Assembly: GCA_963809965.1 (NCBI GenBank)
Contig: CAWELU010000011.1
Coordinates: 29,094-93,093 of the forward strand
Origin: CAIWHR01 sp963809965
GTDB lineage: Bacteria > Pseudomonadota > Gammaproteobacteria > Burkholderiales > Casimicrobiaceae
Direction of reading: 5' to 3'
DNA: 64,000 nucleotides
Made by a program: the position numbers and the translations under genes. Numbering within the stretch: the first letter of the stretch is position 1; every line of letters begins with the position of its first letter. Shown here one piece after another: positions 56,581-64,000 of this stretch. The notes under the pieces are model-generated. The model was given only the letters and a program-made list of their open reading frames with translations, was not told the origin of the DNA and searched no databases.

Positions 56581-56625
56581 ACGCCGTGCTCGCCGGACGC
56601 GGATTCCGGCATAGGGAGGCCAGCC

Positions 56626-57945
56626 ATGCTGTTTGAATGGAGGACCGAAGGCCGCACGCTGCTGTTTCTGACGGGGGCCTTTCTCGCCGCGCTGTGGGTT
56701 CCTTTCGAGGCGCCCCGCTTCGAGGGGGCGCTGCACGAGGCGTTCGCGCTGCTGCAGTGGTATGCCCGCGAGCACGTGGTTTCCTGCCTGTTGCCGGCGC
56801 TGCTGATCGCCGGTGCGATCGCGGTGTTCATCAGCCAAGGTGCGGTGATCCGACTGCTCGGCGCCGGCGCCAACAAGCTCGTTGCCTATGGCGTCGCGTC
56901 GGTTTCCGGCACGATCCTCGCCGTCTGCTCGTGCACCGTGCTGCCGCTGTTCGGCGGCCTCTACAAGCGTGGCGCCGGGCTGGGCCCGGCCATTGCGTTC
57001 CTCTACTCCGGTCCGGCGATCAATATCCTCGCCATCGTGCTTACAGCAAAGGTACTGGGGTTCGAATTGGGCGCGGCGCGGGCGATCGGCGCCGTAGCGT
57101 TTTCGGTGATCATCGGCCTCGCGATGGCGGTGCTCTACCGCCGCGAAGAGGCGGAACGCAATGAGTCCACTTCGGGACCGATGGTGGTGCCGGAAGATCG
57201 CTTCCAGTTCTCCGCGAGCAGTGTCATCGCGCTGTTCGCGCTGATGATCGCCTTCCTGGTGTTCGCGAATTGGGCTCGAGCGGACGCGGAAGACAGCGCG
57301 ATCTGGCACGCCATCCATGCGGCGAAGTGGTGGCTGGCGAGCATCAGCGCCGCCGGCGTCGGCCTCGTCCTGATCGTCGCGTTTCATTGGCCGTGGTGGC
57401 GCATCGCGCTCGTCGCCGTCCTGGTCCTCGCATCGGCGCTCGCCATTCCGGAGCAGCCGCAGGTCGCGATTGCGATGGGCGTCGTCGGGCTGTGCGTCGT
57501 CGCGGCGAGGCAGCCCGGCGCCGGCCAGGAATGGTTCGACCAGACCTGGGGCTTTGCCAAGCTGATCGTGCCACTGCTGCTGGTGGGCGTGCTCGCCGCC
57601 GGCTTCCTCCTGGGCCAGCCCGGGCGCGAGGGCCTGATCCCGTCGGAATGGGTGGCGGCGGCGGTGGGCGGCAATTCGCTGGCGGCCAATGCCTTCGCCG
57701 CGGTTGCCGGCGCGTTCATGTATTTCGCGACGCTCACCGAAATTCCGATCACGCAGGCGTTGCTCGGCGCCGGGATGGGCAAGGGGCCCGCACTGGCGTT
57801 GCTGTTGGCGGGACCGGCGCTGTCGCTGCCCAGCATGCTGGTCATCCGCGGCTTTCTCGGCACGCAGAAGACTTTTGTCTACATCGGCCTGGTCGTCGTC
57901 ATGGCGACGATCTCCGGCATGATTTTCGGTACGTATTGGGGTTAA
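56626..57945 (+). CDS. Predicted permease, ArsP/YraQ (DUF318) family
   Basis: This 439-residue inner-membrane protein has 8-10 helices in two halves. The family signature 'TILAVCSCTVLPLFGGLYKR' with paired cysteines and 'AIAFLYSGPAINILAIVLTA' is in the first half, and a mirrored 'TLTEIPITQALLGAGMGKGP' and 'LLLAGPALSLPSMLVIRGF' in the second. Relatives include ArsP, which exports methylated or organic arsenicals. The ATG has AGGGAGG upstream. Between arsR and a small thioredoxin, a role in arsenic export is likely, but the substrate is not proven. Confidence 0.8.
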   Translation: MLFEWRTEGRTLLFLTGAFLAALWVPFEAPRFEGALHEAFALLQWYAREHVVSCLLPALLIAGAIAVFISQGAVIRLLGAGANKLVAYGVASVSGTILAVCSCTVLPLFGGLYKRGAGLGPAIAFLYSGPAINILAIVLTAKVLGFELGAARAIGAVAFSVIIGLAMAVLYRREEAERNESTSGPMVVPEDRFQFSASSVIALFALMIAFLVFANWARADAEDSAIWHAIHAAKWWLASISAAGVGLVLIVAFHWPWWRIALVAVLVLASALAIPEQPQVAIAMGVVGLCVVAARQPGAGQEWFDQTWGFAKLIVPLLLVGVLAAGFLLGQPGREGLIPSEWVAAAVGGNSLAANAFAAVAGAFMYFATLTEIPITQALLGAGMGKGPALALLLAGPALSLPSMLVIRGFLGTQKTFVYIGLVVVMATISGMIFGTYWG

Positions 57946-57957
57946 AGGAGCAGCATC

Positions 57958-58191
57958 ATGGTCGACATCAAGATTCTCGGATCCGGTTGCGCCAAGTGCA
58001 TCAAGCTGACGGAGAACGCCGAAACCGCGGCGAAGAGCCTCGGACTCGACTACTCGATCGCCAAGATCACCGACCGTGCGGCGATCGTCGAGTCAGGCGT
58101 GATGATGACGCCGGCTTTGATGGTCGATGGCAAGATCGTTTCTTCCGGACGCGTGCCGAGCCCCGAGGAGATCAAGCCGCTCTTGCGCTGA
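57958..58191 (+). CDS. Small thioredoxin-like redox protein
   Basis: This 77-residue protein has the redox motif in 'KILGSGCAKCIKLTENAETA' (GCAKC), the cis-proline region 'GVMMTPALMVDGKIVSSGRV' and 'PSPEEIKPLL'. It belongs to the short glutaredoxin/thioredoxin group that commonly follows ArsP-type permease genes. It probably supplies reducing power for arsenate reduction or protects the permease cysteines. It starts 12 bases after the permease stop, in the same operon. Confidence 0.88.
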   Translation: MVDIKILGSGCAKCIKLTENAETAAKSLGLDYSIAKITDRAAIVESGVMMTPALMVDGKIVSSGRVPSPEEIKPLLR

Positions 58192-58391
58192 CCGTTTGGA
58201 TGCGCCCGGCGCCGTGGCGCCGGCGTCCAATCCATATCCGTCGCTTGGCAACCAGGACAGCCTCCGGGCCATGCTCGGCGGGATTATCATTGCAGCAAGC
58301 GAGCCTGGGTACGTGCGCTCGAGCAGCGGAACGCATAAGTTGTAAATCCTGGGCGGGCCGCCCGCGGGCACGCATGGCAAGGGCGGATGAC

Positions 58392-58766
58392 ATGGAAACG
58401 AAGAACGTGCTCGCCGCCTTGGCGGCGCTGGCGCAGGAGAATCGGTTGGCGATCTTCCGGCTGCTGGTCGAGCACGGTACCGAAGGCTTGCCCGCCGGGT
58501 CGATCGCCGAACGGCTGAATGTCGCGCCCGCGACGCTGTCGTTTCATCTCAAGGAACTCGCGCATTCCGGCCTCATCGTCGCTCGCCAGGATGGCCGCTT
58601 CATCTGGTATCGCGCCGATTTCGCGGCGATGAACGGCCTCGTTGGTTATCTCACCGAAAACTGCTGCCAGAGCAGCGTAACCTGCGACCCGGCCTGCGCG
58701 CCGGCGGGTGCGGCTCGGCCGCAGGCGCGCGTTATCGCTGCGTCAAGGAAGAGGAAGACCGCATAG
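58392..58766 (+). CDS. arsR: ArsR-family repressor with C-terminal cysteine cluster
   Basis: This 124-residue winged-helix protein ('LAALAQENRLAIFRLLVEHG', 'PAGSIAERLNVAPATLSFHL') lacks the CVC motif of its neighbour. Instead it has 'TENCCQSSVTCDPACAP' after the last helix, a C-terminal arsenite site of the Acidithiobacillus ArsR kind. The start may be ATG 58392 or ATG 58374. It is convergent with the ACR3/ArsC pair, separated by 144 bases without a clear hairpin. Two differently wired arsenic sensors in one cluster suggest fusion of two ars modules. Confidence 0.87.
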   Translation: METKNVLAALAALAQENRLAIFRLLVEHGTEGLPAGSIAERLNVAPATLSFHLKELAHSGLIVARQDGRFIWYRADFAAMNGLVGYLTENCCQSSVTCDPACAPAGAARPQARVIAASRKRKTA

Positions 58767-58910
58767 CGGCTTTTCGCGCGCGGGGCAGCGGCGAGAATGC
58801 CCTGATAGAGCCGACACGCTCGATGCCTCAGGCGGCAGGTCTTTTCGCCTCGACGGTTGCCGAAAGGACGTAATCCGCCATCACTTTCCCGTGCGCCCGA
58901 AGCTGGAAGG

Positions 58911-59987
58911 TCATGGATTCGCTCCCGCCTCGTACCAACCCTTGCTGGCGTTGACCACGCGCACCACCAACAACATGACCGGCACTTCGATCAGGACGCC
59001 GACCACGGTTGCAAGCGCCGCACCGGATTCGAAACCGAAGAGGCTTATGGCGGCCGCCACCGCCAGTTCGAAGAAGTTCGACGCACCGATCAACGCGGAT
59101 GGGCAGGCCACACTGTGCTTTTCTCCAACGGCCCGGTTCAGGAGATAGGCCACCGTCGAGTTGAAGAAGACCTGGATCAGGATCGGGACCGCGAGCAATG
59201 CGATGATCAGCGGCTGTTGGAGGATGGCATTGCCCTGGAAGGCGAACAACAGAATCAGCGTGAGCAGCAGCGCGGCGACCGACCAGGGCTGGATCCTGGA
59301 CATCGCGGCGTCGAATGCCGACTGTCCGCGCGCCAGCAGTCGCTTGCGAATCACCTGCGCGAGGATCACCGGGATGACGATGTAGAGGACCACCGACGTG
59401 AAGAGGGTCGCCCAAGGCACGGTGATGCTCGAGATGCCCAGCAGCAGGCCGACCACCGGCGCGAACGCGAAGATCATGATCACATCGTTCAACGCCACCT
59501 GCGACAGCGTGAAATAGGGGTCGCCGTTGGTGAGGCGGCTCCAGACGAATACCATCGCGGTACAAGGCGCGGCGGCGAGCAGGATGAGACCCGCGATGTA
59601 GCTGTCGATCTGGTCCGCGGGCAACAGCGGCGCGAACAGCACACGGATGAACAGCCACGCCAGAAACGCCATCGAGAACGGTTTGACCAGCCAGTTGATC
59701 GCCAGCGTCACACCGATGCCCTTCACGTGACCCTTGACCTGGTGCAGCGCGCCGAAATCGATCTTCAGCAGCATCGGGATGATCATCACCCAGATCAGGA
59801 TGCCTACGGGCAGGTTGACCTTGGCGATCTCCATCCCGCCGATCGCCTGGAAGAAGCCCGGCAGGAACTGCCCGAGGGCGATCCCGACGACGATGCAGAG
59901 TGCGACCCATGCCGTCAGGTAGCGCTCGAAGAAGTTCAGCGGCGCCGCGCTGGCCCCAGGGGCGGTTGCTTCGTATTGTGCGGACAT
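58911..59987 (-). CDS. acr3: ACR3-family arsenite efflux transporter
   Basis: This intact 358-residue inner-membrane protein has ten helices. Family blocks are 'YLTAWVALCIVVGIALGQFL', 'AAPCTAMVFVWSRLTNGDP' with the conserved transport cysteine, 'NDVIMIFAFAPVVGLLLG' and 'VACPSALIGASNFFELAVAA'. It expels arsenite produced by ArsC, whose gene ends 16 bases upstream on the same strand. Expression is probably controlled by one of the two ArsR proteins. Confidence 0.94.
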   Translation of the reverse strand: MSAQYEATAPGASAAPLNFFERYLTAWVALCIVVGIALGQFLPGFFQAIGGMEIAKVNLPVGILIWVMIIPMLLKIDFGALHQVKGHVKGIGVTLAINWLVKPFSMAFLAWLFIRVLFAPLLPADQIDSYIAGLILLAAAPCTAMVFVWSRLTNGDPYFTLSQVALNDVIMIFAFAPVVGLLLGISSITVPWATLFTSVVLYIVIPVILAQVIRKRLLARGQSAFDAAMSRIQPWSVAALLLTLILLFAFQGNAILQQPLIIALLAVPILIQVFFNSTVAYLLNRAVGEKHSVACPSALIGASNFFELAVAAAISLFGFESGAALATVVGVLIEVPVMLLVVRVVNASKGWYEAGANP

Positions 59988-60003
59988 GATTGCCGGATGC
60001 TGG

Positions 60004-60483
60004 CTAGACGGTAAGCGTCGCGATCCGGTCCAGTTCGACCTTGAGCGCGGCCTTGTCGCGTTGGAGCGACTTCAGCGGCAACGCGAGGAACGCTTCGATC
60101 CGCGTGCGCAGTATGCGATACGCCTTTTCGAACGCGGCGTCGATCTCGGCGTCGGTGCCGGTAGCGTGCGCCGGATCGTCGACGCCCCAATGCGTACGCA
60201 ACACGGGGCCAAGGTAGGCCGGGCAGGTCTCCCCCGCCGCGCTGGCGCAGACGGTCACGACGACGTCAGGGGTGAGCGGCAAGTTGTCCCACGACTTGCT
60301 GTGCAACCCCTCCGTCGCAATGCCTTCGCGGGCGAGCAGTGCGAGCGATCGCGGATTGACCTGGCCGCTCGGATGGCTGCCCGCGCTCATCGCGTGCCAG
60401 CCTGCGCGCGAAAGGTGATTGAACGTCGCCTCCGCGAGGATCGATCGACACGAGTTGCCGGTGCACAGGAAGAGCAGATTCAT
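60004..60483 (-). CDS. arsC: Arsenate reductase, low-molecular-weight phosphatase type
   Basis: This 159-residue protein has the catalytic P-loop CX5R in 'LLFLCTGNSCRSILAEATFN' near the N-terminus, 'GSHPSGQVNPRSLALLAREG', 'DVVVTVCASAAGETCPAYLG' with a second redox cysteine, and 'HWGVDDPAHATG'. It reduces arsenate to arsenite with thioredoxin-type reductant. The ATG at 60483 is chosen because the phosphatase fold begins there. It is co-transcribed with acr3. Confidence 0.93.
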   Translation of the reverse strand: MNLLFLCTGNSCRSILAEATFNHLSRAGWHAMSAGSHPSGQVNPRSLALLAREGIATEGLHSKSWDNLPLTPDVVVTVCASAAGETCPAYLGPVLRTHWGVDDPAHATGTDAEIDAAFEKAYRILRTRIEAFLALPLKSLQRDKAALKVELDRIATLTV

Positions 60484-60705
60484 GACGCCATCGAACCGAC
60501 CGTGCAGCGTTTTCCGTTCGGTTGCTCCACGGTATGTTTTCACGATTCGACAAAGGTCGAACTATTGGACCACGATTCGCCTCCTGTCGACTGCAGTCGA
60601 GAAGCGCCGAGGATGGCGAAATTGAAGTCGATCGCGACGTTGCGCGAGCGTTGCCTCGCCACGCATCGCGGCGATCGAGTAGGGACCGGTCCCGTCTACC
60701 GCCTG

Positions 60706-61029
60706 CTACCGCTTCCGCGGCCGCGGCGCGACCACTTCACGCACGGCGGCGTGCATGTCCCACGCCACCTGCAGGTGCATCCAGAACGCGGCGTCGTTGC
60801 CGAAGTACATCGCGAGCCGCACGGCCGTATCCGGCGTGATCGCCCGGCGGCCGTTGATCAGCTCGTTGACGCGACGGCGCGAGACGCCGAGCGCTTGCGC
60901 GAGCTCGGTCTGCGATATCGAAAGCGGCTTCAAGAATCGGCTCGCGAGGAACTCGCCCGGATGCGGCGGCTTGCGCGACGACAATGCGAGGCGCGCCGGC
61001 CGTTGCCGGCCGGCGCCCTTCCAGCGCAT
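60706..61029 (-). CDS. higA: HigA-like antitoxin/regulator without a visible toxin partner
   Basis: This 107-residue XRE-type helix-turn-helix protein has 'PPHPGEFLASRFLKPLSISQ', 'ELAQALGVSRRRVNELINGR' and 'AVRLAMYFGNDAAFWMHLQV', the typical HigA layout. HigA usually follows a higB toxin gene, but the 147 bases upstream (61030-61176) contain no HigB-like frame on this strand. It may be an orphan antitoxin or a remnant of a mobile module. It lies at the border between the arsenic genes and hoxZ. Confidence 0.8.
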   Translation of the reverse strand: MRWKGAGRQRPARLALSSRKPPHPGEFLASRFLKPLSISQTELAQALGVSRRRVNELINGRRAITPDTAVRLAMYFGNDAAFWMHLQVAWDMHAAVREVVAPRPRKR

Positions 61030-61147
61030 GCTTTCGTCCCACTCAGCATCGCTGCCGGTCCGGCGCCTCGCATCCGGCCCGGCCCTCCCCTTTTCGTCAC
61101 GGCCTCCCCCGCTGCGCCCGTGTCTCGCGGTGACGCGTAAGGCATGC

Positions 61148-61179
61148 GTGGGGCCCCTGCTTCCCCGTTTGCGCCGCTA
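61148..61179. repeat. Short dispersed repeat, copy B, at the hoxZ stop
   Basis: GGGGCCCCTGCTTCCCC, then GTTTGCGCCGCTAC: nearly the same as 411-441 and again overlapping the stop of the last minus-strand gene. It marks the junction between the hydrogenase structural genes and the arsenic island. Confidence 0.5.
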
Positions 61180-61887
61180 CGCTCCCGGCTCGCGCTTGAA
61201 CAGCCTGATGCCGTTGACCATCGTGCTGATGATCGTCTCGCCGCTCATGATGTCCTCGCGGAACACCATGTACATGTGGATGAACGCGAACAGCAGCAGG
61301 TACCACATCGCCAGATGGTGCAGCGTGCGCACCATCTGCGGGTCGCCGAACAGCACGAACACCCACCCGAACCAGGCCATCCAGGATGTGCCCCACCCCC
61401 ACTGCTCGGCGAAGAGCGCCAAGCCGGTGACGATCAGGAACAGCGTGCCCAGCGTGAACATGAAGAACATCGCCGCCTGCGCCACCGGATTGTGGCCGAC
61501 CCACAAGTCGGATTCCTTTTTCAGGAACAGGTAGTAGCTCACCTGGCTGAAGAACCCCCGCCACCACTCGCCGCTCCAGAACGGCACGTAGAAGATGGCG
61601 CGGGCACTGTGGTTGCCCATGATCGCCCAGTAGATCCGGACCAGGAACGCGACCGCGAGGATCATTCCCGCGCTCATGTGGATCATCCGGATCCAGCCGA
61701 AGTAGAAGCTGTCGTACGCTTCTCCACCGATCGCGGGTAGCGGGCTTCCGATCAGGTAGCCGGTGGCCGCGAGCACGAAGATGGCGAGCATCGTCACCCA
61801 GTGCCACAGCCGGACCGGCGCCTCGTACACGTACACCGACTCGAGCGGACCGCTCACGACCCGGCCGGAAACGGACTCGACACGCAT
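61177..61887 (-). CDS. hoxZ: HoxZ/HupC: b-type cytochrome anchoring the hydrogenase
   Basis: This 236-residue, four-helix diheme cytochrome b has 'VYEAPVRLWHWVTMLAIFVL', 'FGWIRMIHMSAGMILAVAFL', 'ALFAEQWGWGTSWMAWFGWV' and 'RTLHHLAMWYLLLFAFIHMY', which contain the heme-ligating histidines. It links HoxKG to the membrane and passes electrons from H2 to the quinone pool. ATG 61887 has CAAGGAGA upstream. In related operons hoxM follows directly; here the gene is followed by the repeat and the arsenic island. Confidence 0.94.
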   Translation of the reverse strand: MRVESVSGRVVSGPLESVYVYEAPVRLWHWVTMLAIFVLAATGYLIGSPLPAIGGEAYDSFYFGWIRMIHMSAGMILAVAFLVRIYWAIMGNHSARAIFYVPFWSGEWWRGFFSQVSYYLFLKKESDLWVGHNPVAQAAMFFMFTLGTLFLIVTGLALFAEQWGWGTSWMAWFGWVFVLFGDPQMVRTLHHLAMWYLLLFAFIHMYMVFREDIMSGETIISTMVNGIRLFKREPGA

Positions 61888-61944
61888 GAGAGTCTCCTTG
61901 GTCAGTGCCCGCACGGCCGCCGCAACGCAACTGAGGGGCACTGT

Positions 61945-61984
61945 GCGCCCCGCGGGGGGCAGCGAACGCAGTGAGCGTGGGGGC
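61945..61984. repeat. GC-rich hairpin repeat between hoxG and hoxZ
   Basis: A GCCCC-GC-GGGGGC hairpin followed by AGCGAACGCAGTGAGCGTGG resembles a class of intergenic repeats common in Burkholderiales. It occupies most of the 105-base gap and could attenuate or stabilise the transcript between the two genes. Confidence 0.5.
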
Positions 61985-61992
61985 AGTTCATC

Positions 61993-63788
61993 CTAGCGCA
62001 CCTTCACCGAAACGAGCTCCTCGCCTTCGGGGCTCATCACGTGCGTCGCGCACGCGAGGCACGGGTCGAAGCTGTGGATGGTCCGCAGGATTTCGACCGG
62101 CTGTTCGGGCTTCGCCATCGGCGTGTTCATGAGCGCCGCTTCGTACGCGCCGATCTGTCCCTTTGCATCGCGCGGTCCCGCGTTCCACGTCGTCGGCACC
62201 ACGCACTGGTATAGATCGATCTTGGTATTCTTGATCTTGATCCAGTGCGCGAGCGCGCCGCGCGGGGCTTCGCAGGGTCCGGCGCCCTTCGCTTCGGCCG
62301 GCCATGTCGACGGCTCCCACTTCTCGACGTTCGCCGTGGCGAGATCGCCCGCCTTGATGTTCGCGATGAGCTCGGCGTGGTACTCCTTCATCTTGCGCGC
62401 CGCCCACTGGCACTCGAGGCCGCGCGCCGCGGTGCGCCCCAGCGTCGAGAACAGTGCGGTGATCGGCACGTCGAGCGCCTTCAGCGTCGCGTCGACCTGC
62501 TCCTTGATGTCTTTCCGGCCGCGAGACGTAGGCGACGACGTAGCGAGCGAGCGGCCCGACCTCGATCGCGTTGCCCTTCCAGCGGGGCGGACTTGACCAA
62601 GGAGTACTTCGCGCCCTCGTCGAGCTGCTCGATGTCGGTTCGCGTGCCCTTTGGCGTTGGGCCCGAGCACGAAATTGGGCTCGGTGACGCCGTCGAACGG
62701 GTGCAGCCCCTTCGCCTCGTCGGGGTACTTGTACCAGGCGTGGGTGACCCACTCCTGGACCTGCTCGGGATCCTTGAGATCGACCTCGTACACCTTCGAG
62801 AGGTCGCCGTTCAGGATCACGCCCGACGGCAGCGCGAGGCTCTTGTTGGAGTAATCGTTCGGGATCTCGGGGAACTCTCCGTAGGACAGCACATTCTTGC
62901 CGGACAGCCCGCCGCCCCACTGCGCCCAGTCCTTGTAGAAGCCCGCGATCGCGAGGAGGTCCGGAATGTAGACCTGGTCGATGAACTCGTTGGTGCGGTT
63001 GCAGATGTCGCCGACCATGTTGAGGTAGGCCATGTTCACCGCGCCGACTGCGCCCGTTCCGTCGACGTTGATCGGACTCGGCACGCCGCCGACCAGCCAG
63101 TTGGGGTGCGGATTCTCCCGCCGAATATCGTCTGGATCTTGACGATCTCCTTCTGGAAGTCCAGCGCCTCCAGGTAGTGCGTCGTCGCGAGCAGGTTCAC
63201 TTCCGGCGGCAGCTTGTACGCCGGGTTGCCCCAGTACGCATTGGCGAAAATGCCGAGCTGGCCGCTCTCGACGAATTTCTTCAGCCGGTTCTGCACGTCG
63301 CGGAAATACGCGGGCGAGGAATTCGGATGGCTCGAGATGCTTTGCTGGATCTCCGAGGTCTTCTTCGGGTCCGCCTTCAGCGCCGAGACCACGTCCACCC
63401 AGTCGAGCGCGTGCAGGTGGTAGAAGTGGACGAGGTGGTCCTGTGCGTACAGCGTCGCGTGCATCAGGTTGCGGATCGTGTTGGCGTTCTTTGGGATCTT
63501 GATGCCGAGCGCGTCCTCGACCGTGCGCACCGACGCCAGCGCGTGCACGCCGGTGCACACGCCGCAGATCCGCTCGACGAACGCCCAGGCGTCACGCGGG
63601 TCTCGGCCCTTGAGGATCACCTCGAGGCCACGCCACATCGTGCCGGTGGAGACCGCATTGCGGATGACGTTGTTCTTGTCGACGTTGACCTCGATGCGCA
63701 GGTGCCCTTCGATCCGCGTGATCGGATCGACGACGATGCGCTTGCCGCTGTTGTCGAGCGTGAAGCCTTGGGTCTGGATGGTCGCCAT
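61993..63788 (-). CDS. hoxG: HoxG/HupL: [NiFe]-hydrogenase large subunit (several frameshifts)
   Basis: This is the catalytic subunit of the H2-oxidising enzyme. The first metal-binding pair is in 'AFVERICGVCTGVHALASVR' and the second at the C-terminus in 'FDPCLACATHVMSPEGEELV'; cleavage after the histidine by HoxM removes the last 15 residues. Frame changes occur near 63115 ('KIQTIFGG' to 'NPHPNWLVGGVPSPINVDGT', best explained by a lost A) and at about 62652, 62595 and 62525 (extra bases). Net correction gives about 597 residues. The sequence is most like membrane-bound, oxygen-tolerant type uptake enzymes, an inference supported by the accessory set. Confidence 0.95.
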
Positions 63789-63790
63789 GA

Positions 63791-64000
63791 TTACTTCTCC
63801 ACGTCGGAGAGCTTGTCGTTGCTGCTCTTGCTGCGCGCCTGCTTGATCGCGCTCACCGCGGCGTGCGCGGCAACCGCCGCGCCGGCGGCGGCCAGCACGG
63901 TCAAGCCGATGCGGTCGGCCGTGCCTTCGGCGCCGGCGATGCCCGGCACCTTGATCGTGGTGAGGTGATCGTAGAAGGAGCCCTTGTCCCAGAACGCGTC
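63791..64000 (-). CDS. hoxK: HoxK/HupS: hydrogenase small subunit, C-terminal fragment
   Basis: The right edge cuts this gene; the last 69 residues are visible. They read 'DAFWDKGSFYDHLTTIKVPG', followed by a membrane helix ('ADRIGLTVLAAAGAAVAAHA') and a charged tail ending 'SNDKLSDVEK'. This C-terminal anchor is typical of membrane-bound uptake hydrogenase small subunits. The iron-sulfur cysteines and Tat signal are outside the window, so the extra cysteines that mark oxygen tolerance cannot be checked. The stop is 2 bases before the hoxG start. Confidence 0.9.
   Translation of the reverse strand, partial: DAFWDKGSFYDHLTTIKVPGIAGAEGTADRIGLTVLAAAGAAVAAHAAVSAIKQARSKSSNDKLSDVEK

Overview
The window looks like a chromosome segment of a GC-rich, hydrogen-oxidising betaproteobacterium (Burkholderiales/Rhodocyclales level). 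The evidence is gene content. There is a [NiFe]-hydrogenase operon in exactly the gene order of the Cupriavidus membrane-bound hydrogenase. There is an EarP/EF-P(Arg32) pair, a RegB/RegA-type redox regulator, and GTG-rich, tightly overlapping minus-strand operons. I see no tRNA, rRNA, CRISPR array, integrase or intact insertion sequence.

Layout. 1-320: end of an MscS channel. 0.4-5.5 kb (minus): a lipid-transport (MCE/MlaFED-like) operon, a SlyB-like envelope protein and a solute-binding protein, with a second divergent solute-binding protein at 5.6-6.5 kb. 6.7-10.3 kb: SYLF protein, DMT exporter, Ada DNA-repair protein, small channel protein. 10.4-22.6 kb: trehalose and alpha-glucan metabolism (TreS-maltokinase, GlgE, GlgB, a glycosidase, OtsA, OtsB); OtsA carries a two-helix membrane-anchored N-terminus. 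22.7-28.8 kb: cation-diffusion facilitator, FrnE-like DsbA, a repeat cluster, EarP, EF-P, a lipase-like hydrolase. 28.8-34.8 kb: an 11-heme cytochrome, a membrane cytochrome b and an eight-heme NapC/NirT-type cytochrome next to a RegB/RegA system. 34.9-42.0 kb: a truncated cytochrome, a badly frameshifted two-cyclase/AAA/TPR protein, then a lower-GC islet with an unknown secreted protein and about 1.1 kb without genes. 42.0-43.5 kb: a ribbon-helix-helix/coiled-coil pair and two tandem small cytochromes c. 43.7-64.0 kb: hydrogenase genes.

Hydrogenase region. Read right to left, the order is hoxK (partial)-G-Z, then hoxM-L-O-Q-R-T-V, then hypA-B-F-C-D-E-X. The expected hoxZ-hoxM junction is interrupted by about 5 kb of arsenic genes (two arsR, a permease, a small thioredoxin, ACR3, ArsC) plus a lone HigA-like regulator. 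HoxK/G/Z form the enzyme and its membrane anchor; HoxM to V and HypA to X build and process it.

Many otherwise well-conserved genes, including efp, mlaF, glgE and hoxG, contain single-base frame changes, nearly all resolvable as +1 insertions. This most likely reflects uncorrected long-read sequence rather than gene decay. Affected genes are annotated across the shift, with the approximate position given.
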